Source of the DNA: Elusimicrobiota bacterium
GTDB lineage: Bacteria > Elusimicrobiota > Elusimicrobia > Elusimicrobiales > UBA9959
Assembly (NCBI GenBank): GCA_016209085.1
Contig: JACQWV010000035.1
Coordinates: forward strand, 1-42,728
Length of the DNA: 42,728 bases
Reading direction: 5' to 3'
Shown: one piece after another, positions 23,637 through 32,203 of the stretch
Numbering within the stretch: the first letter of the stretch is position 1
Layout: every line of letters begins with the position of its first letter
Translations under genes and position numbers: made by a program
Notes under the pieces: generated by a model
What the model was told of the DNA's origin: nothing
The model's input: the letters and a program-made list of their open reading frames with translations, nothing else
Databases searched by the model: none

Positions 23637-24638
23637 TCAATTTCCGTACTTCTTGCCCGAATTAAGCGTGTGAGCGGCGTCCTCCGGAGAAACAGCGTTT
23701 ATGTAAAATCCCGTGCCCCATTCAAAGCCGGCAACGAAAGACAGTTTCGGCATTATTTCTATGTGCCAGTGATAATGCTTCACTGCCGGGTCATGCACGG
23801 GCATGGTGTGAATCACAAGATTGTAAGAGAGGTCTTCCAGAGAGCGCCTTAATTTTCCGAGAATCTCTTTCACTATTGAAGCCAGATACCCTGCAGACTC
23901 CGGGGAAGTGGTTTCAAAATGACAGGAGTGCTGTTTCGGGATAATCCATGTTTCAAAGGAAAACCTGCTCGCGTACGGCTCAAGCGCCATAAACTCCCGG
24001 TTCTCGCCCACGATTCTTTTTCCGGTTTTTCTCTCTTCGTCCGCGATGTCGCAGAAAACGCATTTATTCCTCTCCATAAAATAATTTTCGGCTCCGTCTA
24101 TTTCCTGGACGACTCTTATGGGAACCATGGGCATTCCTATTATCTGCGAGTGCGGGTGAACAAGGGTGGCTCCCGCGTTTCTCCCGTGATTTTTAAACAC
24201 CATCACATATTTTATCCCGGCCTCCTTTTTCATTTCATTGATTCTTGAAACGTAGACTTCAAAAACTTCCTTTATATGCCTCGCATCCATGTCTTCCATC
24301 TGCTGGAAATGCGACGGAGTTTCTATAACCACTTCGTGCAAACCGGCGCCGTTCATTTTATGATAAATCCCGTCAGCCGACTCCAGGGTAGGTTCATTGC
24401 TGATGAGAGCCGGATATTTGTTTTGAACCGCGCGGATTTTCCACGCACCGGGTTTATTTTCCTGCGGGATGACATGGAGCGCCGGGGGAGTCTGGCTCTC
24501 GTTGCCGGGGCAGAATGCGCAGTCAGAGGGTTCCTGTATTCCGCGCTCCAGATTCCTGAATTCATTCGGTCTCAGACTCCTGTCAGAAGCCACTATCACC
24601 CAACGTCCGAACACAGGATCTTTTCTTATTTCAGGCAT
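23637..24638 (-). CDS. galT: Galactose-1-phosphate uridylyltransferase
   Basis: GalT swaps UMP between UDP-glucose and galactose 1-phosphate in the Leloir pathway. The 333-residue protein carries the zinc pair C40-x2-C43 (CAFCPG), the active-site HPHSQ (161-165, nucleophile H163) and the C-terminal HYHWHIEIMP (288-297). Some members of this family in non-Leloir contexts use ADP-sugars. The glgA neighbour would fit such a role but does not prove it. Confidence 0.93.
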   Translation of the reverse strand: MPEIRKDPVFGRWVIVASDRSLRPNEFRNLERGIQEPSDCAFCPGNESQTPPALHVIPQENKPGAWKIRAVQNKYPALISNEPTLESADGIYHKMNGAGLHEVVIETPSHFQQMEDMDARHIKEVFEVYVSRINEMKKEAGIKYVMVFKNHGRNAGATLVHPHSQIIGMPMVPIRVVQEIDGAENYFMERNKCVFCDIADEERKTGKRIVGENREFMALEPYASRFSFETWIIPKQHSCHFETTSPESAGYLASIVKEILGKLRRSLEDLSYNLVIHTMPVHDPAVKHYHWHIEIMPKLSFVAGFEWGTGFYINAVSPEDAAHTLNSGKKYGN

Positions 24639-24642
24639 AATA

Positions 24643-24706
24643 AACGGCAGTAACCGGTAACCAGTGGCAAAGCGAGAAGCAAGAGTATCCAGTGACCAGT
24701 AACTGC
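24643..24706. repeat. GTAACC-GTGGCAAAGC intergenic repeat, copy A
   Basis: About 62 bp running AACGGCAGTAACC...AGTGGCAAAGCGAGAAGC, then AAGAGTATCCAGTGACCAGT and AACTGC. Near-identical copies lie at 35161-35226 and 37165-37223. Here it sits in the 105-bp gap between scpB and galT, starting just ahead of the galT start. Confidence 0.75.
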
Positions 24707-24743
24707 ATAAGAGAAACAGAATCCGAAATTTGCTTGATGCTTT

Positions 24744-25349
24744 CTATCGTTTATTTTCTTGATGATTTTCCGAATCAACCTGCATACTGTTTTCCTGAAT
24801 GCTTTCCGGCTTTTTTTCCTCTTTCTGTTCAATAACGAGGGTGTCAAGCCTGGGAAGGTCGTCAAGACTTTTCAGACCGAACTGTCTTAAAAATTCCATT
24901 GTCGTGCCGTATAAAAGCGGTCTTCCGACTGTTTCTTTTCTGCCGACAATCGTAATAAGCCTTCGCTCAATCAGGGTCTCAAGCGGGCCTATGACCTCCA
25001 CGCCCCGGATTGATTCCACTTCTGCGCGCGTAATCGGCTGTTTATAAGCTATTATTGAAAGAGTTTCAAGAGCGGCTGTTGAAAGTCTTATGGTCATTCT
25101 ACTGTGGAAAAGCCTGCGCACCCACTGGCCGTATTCGGACCGCGTAGCCATCTGAAAGCCGCCGGCGATTTCGTTTATCTGCAAAGGCCTTTTCTCGTCG
25201 TCGTAAGTCCTTTTTAACCCGTTCACGGCTTCCAGGACCTCAGCCTCGTCTTTCCTGTCCAGGACTTGGCACAATCTTGAAACCGGCAGGGGATGGTCCG
25301 TTATGAACAGTAGAGTCTCAATTATTGCTTTAAGTTCTTGTTCTTCCAT
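24744..25349 (-). CDS. scpB: Segregation and condensation protein B
   Basis: ScpB is the winged-helix kite subunit of the SMC-ScpAB condensin that organises and separates the chromosome. The 201-residue protein has the family start (ELKAIIETLLFITDHPLPVSRL) and ALETLSIIAYKQPITRAEVESIRGV, followed by GRPLLYGTT. The last 40 residues are charged and poorly conserved. It follows scpA by 80 bp, a gap filled by an inverted 8-bp-word tract. SMC itself is not in the window. Confidence 0.95.
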   Translation of the reverse strand: MEEQELKAIIETLLFITDHPLPVSRLCQVLDRKDEAEVLEAVNGLKRTYDDEKRPLQINEIAGGFQMATRSEYGQWVRRLFHSRMTIRLSTAALETLSIIAYKQPITRAEVESIRGVEVIGPLETLIERRLITIVGRKETVGRPLLYGTTMEFLRQFGLKSLDDLPRLDTLVIEQKEEKKPESIQENSMQVDSENHQENKR

Positions 25350-25438
25350 AAGTTTAGTGATTTAGTGATTCAGTGATTTAGCAATTAAGTCAAGTCTTTC
25401 TGTTATAAACTCAATCGCTTAATCACTGTTTACTCAAT
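25350..25438. repeat. Short-period inverted tract between scpA and scpB
   Basis: Words of the type GTGATTTA, GTGATTCA, GTGATTTA, GCAATTAA (plus strand) are followed by the complementary TCAATCGC, TTAATCAC, TCAATCAC. The right arm runs into the last codons of scpA (GTG ATT GAG TAA), so the stop codon lies in the repeat word. Confidence 0.6.
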
Positions 25439-26152
25439 CACTTTTACCGTTTCCGGCATCAGATATATCCGTATTTCGCCGAAGGCTGTGTCCTGCATGG
25501 TAATGATTTTTCTTTGTTTTATCAGTTCCAGCGCCGCCAGAAAGCAGGTTACGACTCCCTGCTTTCTGTTCTCGCCGGAAAAAATTTCGTCCAGCAGAAT
25601 CCATTCTTTTGTCTTAAGAACGGACAGAATCTTTTCTATTCTGGATTCTATCGGGAATTCCTCGCCTTCCATGATTTCTTTGTCCTGCGTTTTTTCAAAA
25701 GCGCGCTTTACCGCCTCAAGCAGGGCGAATATCTCCACATCCAGAAATTTCTCGTCGTTTGAGAAAACCGGCGAGCCCCTGTAAAAAACGTCTTTATATA
25801 CGCTGAATTTCTCCTGAAGAATTTTTGACGCGGCCTGGTATCTCTGGAATTCCTCAAGCTTTGAAACAAGCTCCGCCCGCGGATCGGGTCCTGTTTCGTC
25901 CTCCCCGTCCAGCGCGTGAGAAGGCAGGAGCATTTTTGATTTTATCTGCATCAAAGTAGCGGCCATCACGAGGAATTCGCCCGCCACTTCAAGATTCAAG
26001 TCCTTCATAACCTCAAGATACTCCAGATATTCCCGCGTAATCTGTGAAATGGGAATATCGTATATGTCAAGATTATTCTTCCTTATCAGGTACATCAGAA
26101 GATCAAGCGGACCCTCAAAAACATCCAGATGAACGTCCAATGTTTTGGTCAT
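25430..26152 (-). CDS. scpA: Segregation and condensation protein A
   Basis: ScpA is the kleisin that closes the SMC ring. The 240-residue protein has the typical N-terminus FEGPLDLLMYLIRKNNLDIYDIPISQIT and the middle helix EFLVMAATLMQIKSKMLLP. Its C-terminal winged helix (about 165-235) contacts the SMC head. It starts five bases after trpS ends, so the two are probably cotranscribed and translationally coupled. The trpS-scpA-scpB order is a common bacterial arrangement. Confidence 0.96.
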   Translation of the reverse strand: MTKTLDVHLDVFEGPLDLLMYLIRKNNLDIYDIPISQITREYLEYLEVMKDLNLEVAGEFLVMAATLMQIKSKMLLPSHALDGEDETGPDPRAELVSKLEEFQRYQAASKILQEKFSVYKDVFYRGSPVFSNDEKFLDVEIFALLEAVKRAFEKTQDKEIMEGEEFPIESRIEKILSVLKTKEWILLDEIFSGENRKQGVVTCFLAALELIKQRKIITMQDTAFGEIRIYLMPETVKVIE

Positions 26153-26157
26153 TGTCT

Positions 26158-27246
26158 TTAAATTCCAGCTGCGTTGTTCGCTTTTTCCATGGTTTTTGCG
26201 GCTGTCTGAACGGCTTTTTTTGCGCCTTCTTTCAACACGTTTTCAGCCAGGGAAGGATTTTTTTCGTATTTAAGTCTTTTTTCCCTGAATTCCGAGACAA
26301 CCGGCCCGATTATATCCAGCAGACGTTTTTTGCACGCAACGCACCCTGTCATGCCTTCTCTGCATTCCCTCTCTATCAGAGGCCATTGGGAATTATACAG
26401 CCCGTGAAACGCGAAAACGACGCACCCTTCAGGATGTCCCTTGTCATTGGCCTTGACTTTTGCGGGGTCGGTGTACATCTGCCTGATTCTGGTTTCAAGG
26501 GATTTCTGCTCCTCTCCCAGCTCTATGGTATTTCCGTAAGACTTGGACATTTTCCTGGCGTCTATGCCCGGCACAACCGGCGACTCGGTCAAAAGAGGCT
26601 CCGGCTCCTTGAAAACCTTTCTGCCGAATACATGATTGAATCTTCTTGCTATTTCCCGGCTCAACTCCAGGTGGGGAAGCTGGTCTTTTCCCACAGGCAC
26701 ATAATCAGCCGAATACATGAATATGTCGGCTGCCTGGAGAACCGGATATCCCAGAAAACCGTAATTGGAAAATTCGGAATGCAGCGCAATGTCCTCGTCG
26801 CCGTCCGTATGCGCCTGAATAAGCTTTTCGGACATTCCCCCGGTCTCTTTCATTTTGACTTCCTGGCCTTTATATTTTTGCGCGTAAAGCTCCATGAGCT
26901 GTTCCTTAAACGACGGATTCCTGAGAAGCCATGTTATCGGAGCAACCATGCCCAGCAGAAGATAAAGCTCCGCATGCTCCTTTATGTCCGATTGCCTGAA
27001 AATCACGCATTTTTCAGGGTCAAGACCCGCTGTCAGCCAGTCAATAACCATATCAACGGAATTTTTCCGGATTTCGCCGGATTTTTCCTGGCCTGTAGTG
27101 AGAGCGTGCCAATCCGCCACGAAAAAATAGCAGGAATGTTTGTCCTGAAGAGAAATCCAGTTCTTTAAAGCGCCCCAGTAGTTGCCCAGATGAAGCCTGC
27201 CAGTTGGCCTCATGCCGGAAACGACGATGGTTTTATTCTTTTCCAT
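26158..27246 (-). CDS. trpS: Tryptophanyl-tRNA synthetase
   Basis: A class I synthetase that charges tRNA-Trp. The HIGH-equivalent HLGN lies at 19-22 and KMSKS at 232-236. At 362 residues it is about 30 longer than the common form. The excess is at about 118-160 (KYKGQEVKMKETGG...ALHSEFS), just before GFLGYPVLQAADI. It is not palindromic in DNA and similar longer forms exist in other lineages, so it was not treated as a mobile insert. It sits between an M50 protease gene and scpA. Confidence 0.96.
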   Translation of the reverse strand: MEKNKTIVVSGMRPTGRLHLGNYWGALKNWISLQDKHSCYFFVADWHALTTGQEKSGEIRKNSVDMVIDWLTAGLDPEKCVIFRQSDIKEHAELYLLLGMVAPITWLLRNPSFKEQLMELYAQKYKGQEVKMKETGGMSEKLIQAHTDGDEDIALHSEFSNYGFLGYPVLQAADIFMYSADYVPVGKDQLPHLELSREIARRFNHVFGRKVFKEPEPLLTESPVVPGIDARKMSKSYGNTIELGEEQKSLETRIRQMYTDPAKVKANDKGHPEGCVVFAFHGLYNSQWPLIERECREGMTGCVACKKRLLDIIGPVVSEFREKRLKYEKNPSLAENVLKEGAKKAVQTAAKTMEKANNAAGI

Positions 27247-27247
27247 A

Positions 27248-27348
27248 TTTATTGCAGATTGAGGTTAAGATTAAGGTTGAGATTGAGAAAAAAACTAAAT
27301 TTTAATTTTATGCCGTTCTTATCTTTAACTTAACCTCAACCTTAACCT
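27248..27348. repeat. Short-period inverted tract between the M50 gene and trpS
   Basis: Left arm of 6-bp words GATTGAG, GTTAAGA, TTAAGGTTGAGATTGAG; right arm TTAACTTAACCTCAACCTTAACC. The two arms are complementary and would fold into one hairpin. The right arm touches the M50 stop (TAA CAGCAGG on the minus strand). No gene is present. Confidence 0.6.
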
Positions 27349-27986
27349 GCTGTTATTACTATTCCTATCTGCGCAAGGAGCCACAGCGCAAAAATCACTA
27401 CGGGAAATATAATGTACTTGATGACTCCGGTAATCACCATAAACAAAATTATAAACATGCCGTACGGAATGTGTTTTTCGTAAACGGCAAGCCATTTGTC
27501 CGGCAGGATTCCCATGAGAATCTGGCTTCCGTCAAGGGGAAATACCGGCATTAGGTTGAAAATTCCCAGAGCAAGATTTATTATCACTCCGAACCCGAAA
27601 GCCATGAGAAGAGTGGAAGTCAAATCATATCCTAAAAAGCCGAAAGAAAGAAAAATTTTGTAAAAAACCGCTGAAACGAGCGCAAGAAGAAAATTTGAAG
27701 CAGGCCCGCTCAGAGCCACCAATGCCATGTCTTTCCTGGAATTGTACAGTCTGTATGGATTTACAGGCACCGGTTTTGCCCAGCCTATGACCGGCAGTTT
27801 GTTGAATATGGAAATAAGCGGCAGAACCACGGTGCCTATCAAATCTATGTGAGGCAAAGGGTTCAAAGTCAGTCTTCCTGAAAGATAAGCCGTGTCGTCG
27901 CCCCGCTTATATGCCGTAAATCCGTGGGCGAATTCGTGCGCTATTACGGAAAAAAAAAGCACCGGCAGCTGAACAATCCATTCCAT
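27342..27986 (-). CDS. Site-2-protease-family (M50) membrane metalloprotease
   Basis: This 214-residue, highly hydrophobic protein has zinc motif HEFAHG (about 17-22) in its first membrane segment and NLMPVFPLDGSQ (about 142-153) in a later one. The aspartate of PLDG is the third zinc ligand. There is no PDZ domain, so it belongs to the compact YwhC-like group whose substrates are unknown. It opens the run M50-trpS-scpA-scpB-galT-glgA. A 158-bp MITE-like element lies just upstream, in the gap 27987-28247. Confidence 0.9.
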   Translation of the reverse strand: MEWIVQLPVLFFSVIAHEFAHGFTAYKRGDDTAYLSGRLTLNPLPHIDLIGTVVLPLISIFNKLPVIGWAKPVPVNPYRLYNSRKDMALVALSGPASNFLLALVSAVFYKIFLSFGFLGYDLTSTLLMAFGFGVIINLALGIFNLMPVFPLDGSQILMGILPDKWLAVYEKHIPYGMFIILFMVITGVIKYIIFPVVIFALWLLAQIGIVITAG

Positions 27987-27996
27987 AAGTGAGCAG

Positions 27997-28154
27997 TCTG
28001 CTGAAAAACCCCCTTTCGGGCTGCAACCGCGGCTTTTGGCCTACGCCTTTGCGGTATTCGGCTTACAGACTCTAACCGAGTATGCTCGCTTCAGCCCGCT
28101 TTGGCTCGGCTGCAAAATCCGCAGTTTCGCTACCGAGTAGGGTTTTTCAGCAGA
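27997..28154. mobile_element. MITE-like element with 15-bp terminal inverted repeats
   Basis: TCTGCTGAAAAACCC at 27997-28011 is exactly complementary to GGGTTTTTCAGCAGA at 28140-28154. The 158-bp interior is GC-richer than its surroundings (CGGGCTGCAACCGCGGC...) and has no reading frame. No clear target duplication was found. The rest of the gap to 28247 holds only AT-rich sequence. Confidence 0.75.
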
Positions 28155-28247
28155 ATGATAATTATTTTACTAAATATAAAATAAAAGAAAAATAGTTGTT
28201 CAGGGGAAATGGGGTCAACCACCATTTTTTGTCTTTCTGATCATCCC

Positions 28248-29051
28248 TCATACCTCTTTAGATAGGCGGGCGCCTTTGGGCAAGAGCAGTTGTTTTGAAC
28301 TCAAATACTTTAAATCATCCAGCACAGGCTGCCAGTACATTTTATCCTTGAGTCTCAGCGACTCTATTTCGGCCGCTATTTCCTTACCAGCGTCCAGCGC
28401 ATGTGCGGAGCATGAGGAAGGATTTTTAACCGCCTTTATACATAAGAGCAGGCACGAACGGTTTGATTGTCCAGCAATTTTCAATGCCCTGCGGTTTTTT
28501 AGATAACTGATGATATCCTCTGCTTCAAAACTGCTGGAAAGTATCCATTGCCAGTCTTGGCGAGTTATGATTTTCCTGGAAAGTTTTTCATATTCCACTT
28601 TTACCAGTTCCGAAATAACCGGATAGTCCGAAAGACGCCTGGTTTTTTTAAGCTCAACCAGTTCTCTGATGCCAATCACAGGCAGCGTTCCCCATGCGGT
28701 CCTGTAGATTTTTTTCCGTTTAAATGCGTGTTTAAAACCGCCGGCCCGCGGAACGACTCCCATCACATCCAAATACCATTCAGGCTCCATATTGCCCGAT
28801 GGAAACACAAAATGAAACCCATGACCTTTCAAAACAAATTCCCAAGAAAGTTTAGGCGTAAGTTTGTATATCCGTGCGCCGGTTTTGGATAAAACTTTTC
28901 TGAATTTTTTCCAGTTTTGGTCATCCGGGTCCACCCATAAATCAATGTCCTCGGAAAAAGTCGCTGCCCCGTAAACGACGGCGGCTTGCCCGCTGATAAG
29001 GAGATACCGCGCGCCGGCTGTATTAAGGCTGTGGAAAAATTTTTTTATCAT
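28248..29051 (-). CDS. Nucleotidyltransferase-fold protein
   Basis: A 267-residue protein with the nucleotidyltransferase pattern: ISGQAAVVYGAATFSEDIDLWVD (20-41, metal Asps D35 and D37) and a third acidic strand WYLDVMG (D95). The C-terminal half is helical and not recognised. Such proteins often act as toxins, resistance enzymes or tRNA-modifying factors. It is preceded by and overlaps a 55-residue reading frame by 29 bp, the layout of a two-gene module, so a toxin-antitoxin role is possible but unproven. Confidence 0.78.
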   Translation of the reverse strand: MIKKFFHSLNTAGARYLLISGQAAVVYGAATFSEDIDLWVDPDDQNWKKFRKVLSKTGARIYKLTPKLSWEFVLKGHGFHFVFPSGNMEPEWYLDVMGVVPRAGGFKHAFKRKKIYRTAWGTLPVIGIRELVELKKTRRLSDYPVISELVKVEYEKLSRKIITRQDWQWILSSSFEAEDIISYLKNRRALKIAGQSNRSCLLLCIKAVKNPSSCSAHALDAGKEIAAEIESLRLKDKMYWQPVLDDLKYLSSKQLLLPKGARLSKEV

Positions 29052-29190
29052 GAACCGCTTTGAGATTTTTAAGGAGTTTGCGCATTGCCCATGACCGAGT
29101 CAGGCGCTCGGACGGACGGAGATTTATCCAGACTTCTCTTTTAAAGTCTCGTCCATAACTTTCAATTATTTCTTTTCTAATCGTCTTCAC
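29023..29190 (-). CDS. Small protein upstream of the nucleotidyltransferase
   Basis: A 55-residue basic protein starting at GTG: MKTIRKEIIESYGRDF, then REVWINLRPSERLTRSWAMR, then KLLKNLKAVHDKKIFPQP. Codon use and the even, charged composition look like a real gene, and it overlaps the next gene by 29 bp. It may be the antitoxin-like or cofactor partner of the nucleotidyltransferase. No ATG is available, and the family could not be named. Confidence 0.6.
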   Translation of the reverse strand: MKTIRKEIIESYGRDFKREVWINLRPSERLTRSWAMRKLLKNLKAVHDKKIFPQP

Positions 29191-29297
29191 TATTGTTAAT
29201 TATATCATTTTACCCCACACCAACCGGGTTGGCGTGGAGATGAATTGCAATTATGTCGGCGTATTTTATAGGATAAGACTGAGGACTTGATTCCTAT

Positions 29298-29329
29298 AGA
29301 CTTGCGCAAGTCTCAGAACAGGTACCTGT
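29298..29329. promoter_or_regulatory. Two adjacent palindromes ahead of the pantothenate operon
   Basis: AGACTTGCGCAAGTCT (29298-29313) and ACAGGTACCTGT (29318-29329) are both perfect palindromes, and the second abuts the ATG of the first operon gene. Either could be an operator. No convincing -35/-10 pair was found. A further hairpin CCACACCAACC/GGTTGGCGTGG lies near 29216-29238. Confidence 0.45.
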
Positions 29330-30016
29330 ATGAAAAAATACGGCATTGCCGGTCATGGCAGGGCTTCAAAACACCTTCAGCGATATTTCAGACTTCTGAA
29401 CGTCCCTTTTGCAGTCTGGACAAAATCAGGCTCGGAACCCCACAATGTTTTTAAAAATTCCACAATCATATTTGTTTTGATAAAAGATTCTGAAATAGAA
29501 AATTTCATAAAAGCCAATCCTCTGCTTAAAAATAAAACATTTATCCATTTTTCAGGCAGTCTTGAAACCGGGCTCGCATGGGGCTATCATCCGCTCATGA
29601 CGTTTGCCGAGCCGTATTATACCCTTGAAGAATACGAAAACATTCCTTTTATAACAGGCAAAAACACTCCGCCTCTTGAAAAAATAGCGCCTGAACTCAA
29701 AAACCCCCTATTCAGGATACCTGAAAACAGAAAAAGTCTTTACCACGCCTTATGCGTGATGGGCTCCAATTTTCCCGTAATTCTCTGGACAAAGATTCTT
29801 GAAGAACTGAATCAAAAATTCGGAATCCCGCGCAAACACATATTGAATTATTTCGAAAAAACCCTTAAAAATTTCAAAAGACGTCCGGGAAAGGCTTTAA
29901 CCGGGCCTTTCACAAGAAAAGACATCCTGACAATAAACAAAAACATCCGCGGTCTGAGAAATCATCCGTTAAAAAAAATTTATCTCGCTTTCAGAAAAAC
30001 ACATGAAAATCGCTGA
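29330..30016 (+). CDS. Rossmann/DUF2520-type oxidoreductase, candidate ketopantoate reductase (PanG-like)
   Basis: This 228-residue protein starts with a dinucleotide-binding turn (YGIAGHGRASKHLQRYF) and has the DUF2520-type pattern FIHFSGSLETGLAWGYHPLMTF, followed by a helical C-terminal half. It is the first gene of an operon that otherwise holds panB, panC, coaC, coaB and coaX. The missing step between PanB and PanC is ketopantoate reduction, normally by PanE. Alternative reductases of the PanG type are known in other bacteria. Position and fold make this protein the obvious candidate; the function is inferred. Its end overlaps panB by 14 bp. Confidence 0.72.
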   Translation: MKKYGIAGHGRASKHLQRYFRLLNVPFAVWTKSGSEPHNVFKNSTIIFVLIKDSEIENFIKANPLLKNKTFIHFSGSLETGLAWGYHPLMTFAEPYYTLEEYENIPFITGKNTPPLEKIAPELKNPLFRIPENRKSLYHALCVMGSNFPVILWTKILEELNQKFGIPRKHILNYFEKTLKNFKRRPGKALTGPFTRKDILTINKNIRGLRNHPLKKIYLAFRKTHENR

Positions 30017-30767
30017 TTTTTACAATTACAAAAAGGGCTCCCAAAAAATTTCCATGGTAACGGCCTATGATTATACCACGGCGAAAATCGCCGACGATTC
30101 AAACATAGACTGCGTTCTGGTCGGGGACAGTCTTTCCATGGTAATTTACGGCAAGCGTTCAACTCTCTGGGCATCAACCATGGTAATGGCCATGCATACG
30201 AGCGCGGTTGCAGCAGCTGTAAAAGGCAAACTCGTGATTGCCGACATGCCTTTTCTCTCGTTCAGAAAAGGCCCTACGCAGGCAATGAATTGCGTGGAAA
30301 AGCTCGTGAAAGCGGGAGCGCAGGCAATAAAACTTGAAGGGATTGACGGCCACAAAGACGTGATAGAACGCATAGTCAAATCCGACATACCCGTGATGGG
30401 GCATTTAGGCCTGACGCCCCAGTCAATACGCAGGTTCGGAGGATATAAAATCCAGGGCAAAGACAAAAATTCGGCGCAAAAAATTTTAAAGCAGACAAAA
30501 AGCCTTGAACATTGCGGCTGTTTTGCGATAGTGTTAGAGTGCATTCCTCAGGACCTTGCAAAAAAGATAACTCATTCCGTAAAAATCCCGACGATAGGCA
30601 TAGGAGCCGGTCCCCATACCGACGGACAGGTGCTCGTGTTTCATGACCTTCTGGGAATGTACCCTCAATCCCCTTCATTTGCAAAAAAATACCTTGACGG
30701 CTACGGCCTGATTAAAAACGCGCTTGACGATTTTGACAGAGATATAAAAAGAGGGAATTATCCTTAA
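30003..30767 (+). CDS. panB: 3-methyl-2-oxobutanoate hydroxymethyltransferase
   Basis: PanB makes ketopantoate from 2-oxoisovalerate and methylenetetrahydrofolate. The 254-residue protein has the expected motifs MVTAYDYTTAKIAD, VLVGDSLSMV (Mg-binding Asp), GHLGLTPQS and the end GIGAGPHTDGQVLVFHDLLG. It is second in the operon, overlapping the upstream oxidoreductase gene, and panC starts on the base after its stop. Confidence 0.97.
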   Translation: MKIADFYNYKKGSQKISMVTAYDYTTAKIADDSNIDCVLVGDSLSMVIYGKRSTLWASTMVMAMHTSAVAAAVKGKLVIADMPFLSFRKGPTQAMNCVEKLVKAGAQAIKLEGIDGHKDVIERIVKSDIPVMGHLGLTPQSIRRFGGYKIQGKDKNSAQKILKQTKSLEHCGCFAIVLECIPQDLAKKITHSVKIPTIGIGAGPHTDGQVLVFHDLLGMYPQSPSFAKKYLDGYGLIKNALDDFDRDIKRGNYP

Positions 30768-31538
30768 ATGAAAATAATTAAGACTCCCGCACAGTTTAAA
30801 AAGGTAAAAAAGGTAACAGTTACCTTTTTAAAGAATAAAACAATCGGTTTTGTGCCGACCATGGGCGCTCTGCACGATGGCCATCTTTCCCTTGTAAGAC
30901 GAAGCCTGAAAGAAAATGATTTTACGGCAGTAAGCATATTCGTAAACCCCGTTCAGTTCAACGACAAGAAAGATTTCAACAATTATCCGAATACCCTGAA
31001 ACAGGACATTGCAAAATTAAAAAAAGCAAACGTTGATTTTCTTTTTCTTCCCCGGTTTAAAGACATTTATCCGGACAAATACAGATACAGAATAATAGAA
31101 AATTCTTTAAGCAGGCTCCTGTGCGGAGCGTTCAGGCCCGGACATTTTGACGGCGTTCTGACAATCGTCATGAAACTTTTCAACATAATCGGAGCCGACA
31201 GGGCTTATTTCGGGGAGAAAGACTACCAGCAATACATGCTGGTAAAAGACATGGCTGAGGCCTTTTTTCATAAAACCGCAGTCATCGGATGCCCCACAGC
31301 GAGGGAAAAGGACGGGCTTGCAATCAGCTCCAGAAATCTCAGGCTTTCACCGGAACAGCGCAAAATCGCGCCTGAGCTCTACCGCATCCTGAAATCTGCT
31401 AAAAATGAAAAAGAAGCCGTGAGTCTTTTGCGCAAAAAAGGATTCTCTCCGGAATACGTAGAGGAAATGAGCGGAAGAAGGCTTGCTGCCGCATGGCTCG
31501 GCAAAGTAAGGTTGATTGATAATGTGAAAATAAGGTGA
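30768..31538 (+). CDS. panC: Pantothenate synthetase
   Basis: PanC joins pantoate and beta-alanine with ATP. Recognisable are the nucleotide motif FVPTMGALHDGHLSLVRRS, VSIFVNPVQFN, GAFRPGHFDGVLTIVMKLFN and GEKDYQQ, followed by GLAISSRN. It is 256 residues, slightly shorter than many because the C-terminal domain is reduced after KVRLIDNVKI. Last gene of the pantothenate half, 125 bp ahead of coaC. That gap starts with an AAGGTGAT-type short-period tract and holds no other gene. Confidence 0.96.
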   Translation: MKIIKTPAQFKKVKKVTVTFLKNKTIGFVPTMGALHDGHLSLVRRSLKENDFTAVSIFVNPVQFNDKKDFNNYPNTLKQDIAKLKKANVDFLFLPRFKDIYPDKYRYRIIENSLSRLLCGAFRPGHFDGVLTIVMKLFNIIGADRAYFGEKDYQQYMLVKDMAEAFFHKTAVIGCPTAREKDGLAISSRNLRLSPEQRKIAPELYRILKSAKNEKEAVSLLRKKGFSPEYVEEMSGRRLAAAWLGKVRLIDNVKIR

Positions 31539-31663
31539 TAAGGGATAAGGCGACAAGGTGATAAGTAAGACAAAGGCAACAGACGAATACAGAAAACCCG
31601 CACATTGCACGATAGGCATGGCGCCAGAGGCGGCGGAAGGGGAATTTGGTGAATGGGAAATTT

Positions 31664-32203
31664 ATGAAAAAAAACAAAATTTTATTTCAGCTTACAGGCT
31701 CAATCGCATGCTACAAGGCATGTTCTATTATATCAAAACTCGTTCAGAACGGTTTTGAGACGCAGGCAGTATGCACTGAAAATGCGCTTAAATTCATCGG
31801 CATGGCCACGCTTGAGGGACTTACGCACAGGCCGGTTTATGCCACCGGTTTTGAAGAAAAGTCGGGCATCGGGCACATAGAATTGTCAAAATGGCTTGAC
31901 CTTGCGATAATATGCCCGGCAACGGCAAACATCATAAACAAATTAGCCTCGGGGATAGCAGACGATTATGTTTCCACTATTTTTCTGTCTTTTGATTTTT
32001 CAAAACCGTATTTAATAGCCCCTGCCATGAACCGGAACATGCTGATACACCCGGCCACGCAGAAATCAATTAAAACCTTAAAACGATGGGGAATTAATGT
32101 TCTGGGAACCGGCAAAGGATACCAGGCCTGCGGGGATACGGGCGAGGGACGGCTTCTTGAACCTGAAGAAATTTATAAAGAAATCATAAAAAACTTAAAA
32201 TGA
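31664..32203 (+). CDS. coaC: Phosphopantothenoylcysteine decarboxylase (stand-alone CoaC)
   Basis: This flavoprotein decarboxylates 4'-phospho-N-pantothenoylcysteine. The 179-residue domain has LTGSIACYKA, the active-site region with PAMNRNM (flavin/substrate) and the lid ACGDTGEGR. Most bacteria fuse CoaB and CoaC; here the two are separate genes overlapping by 4 bp (ATGA). The ATG at 31664 is preferred over an upstream TTG because a GGGAAA site precedes it and the homologous sequence starts there. Confidence 0.92.
   Translation: MKKNKILFQLTGSIACYKACSIISKLVQNGFETQAVCTENALKFIGMATLEGLTHRPVYATGFEEKSGIGHIELSKWLDLAIICPATANIINKLASGIADDYVSTIFLSFDFSKPYLIAPAMNRNMLIHPATQKSIKTLKRWGINVLGTGKGYQACGDTGEGRLLEPEEIYKEIIKNLK

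Noticed and set aside
26760-26890. Extra segment in TrpRS as another palindromic insert
   Set aside because: The DNA there has no palindrome or flanking direct repeat, and longer TrpRS forms are known.
26044-27168. A 374-codon open frame on the plus strand opposite trpS and scpA
   Set aside because: It is antisense to two clear genes, has no family sequence and a composition typical of a shadow frame.
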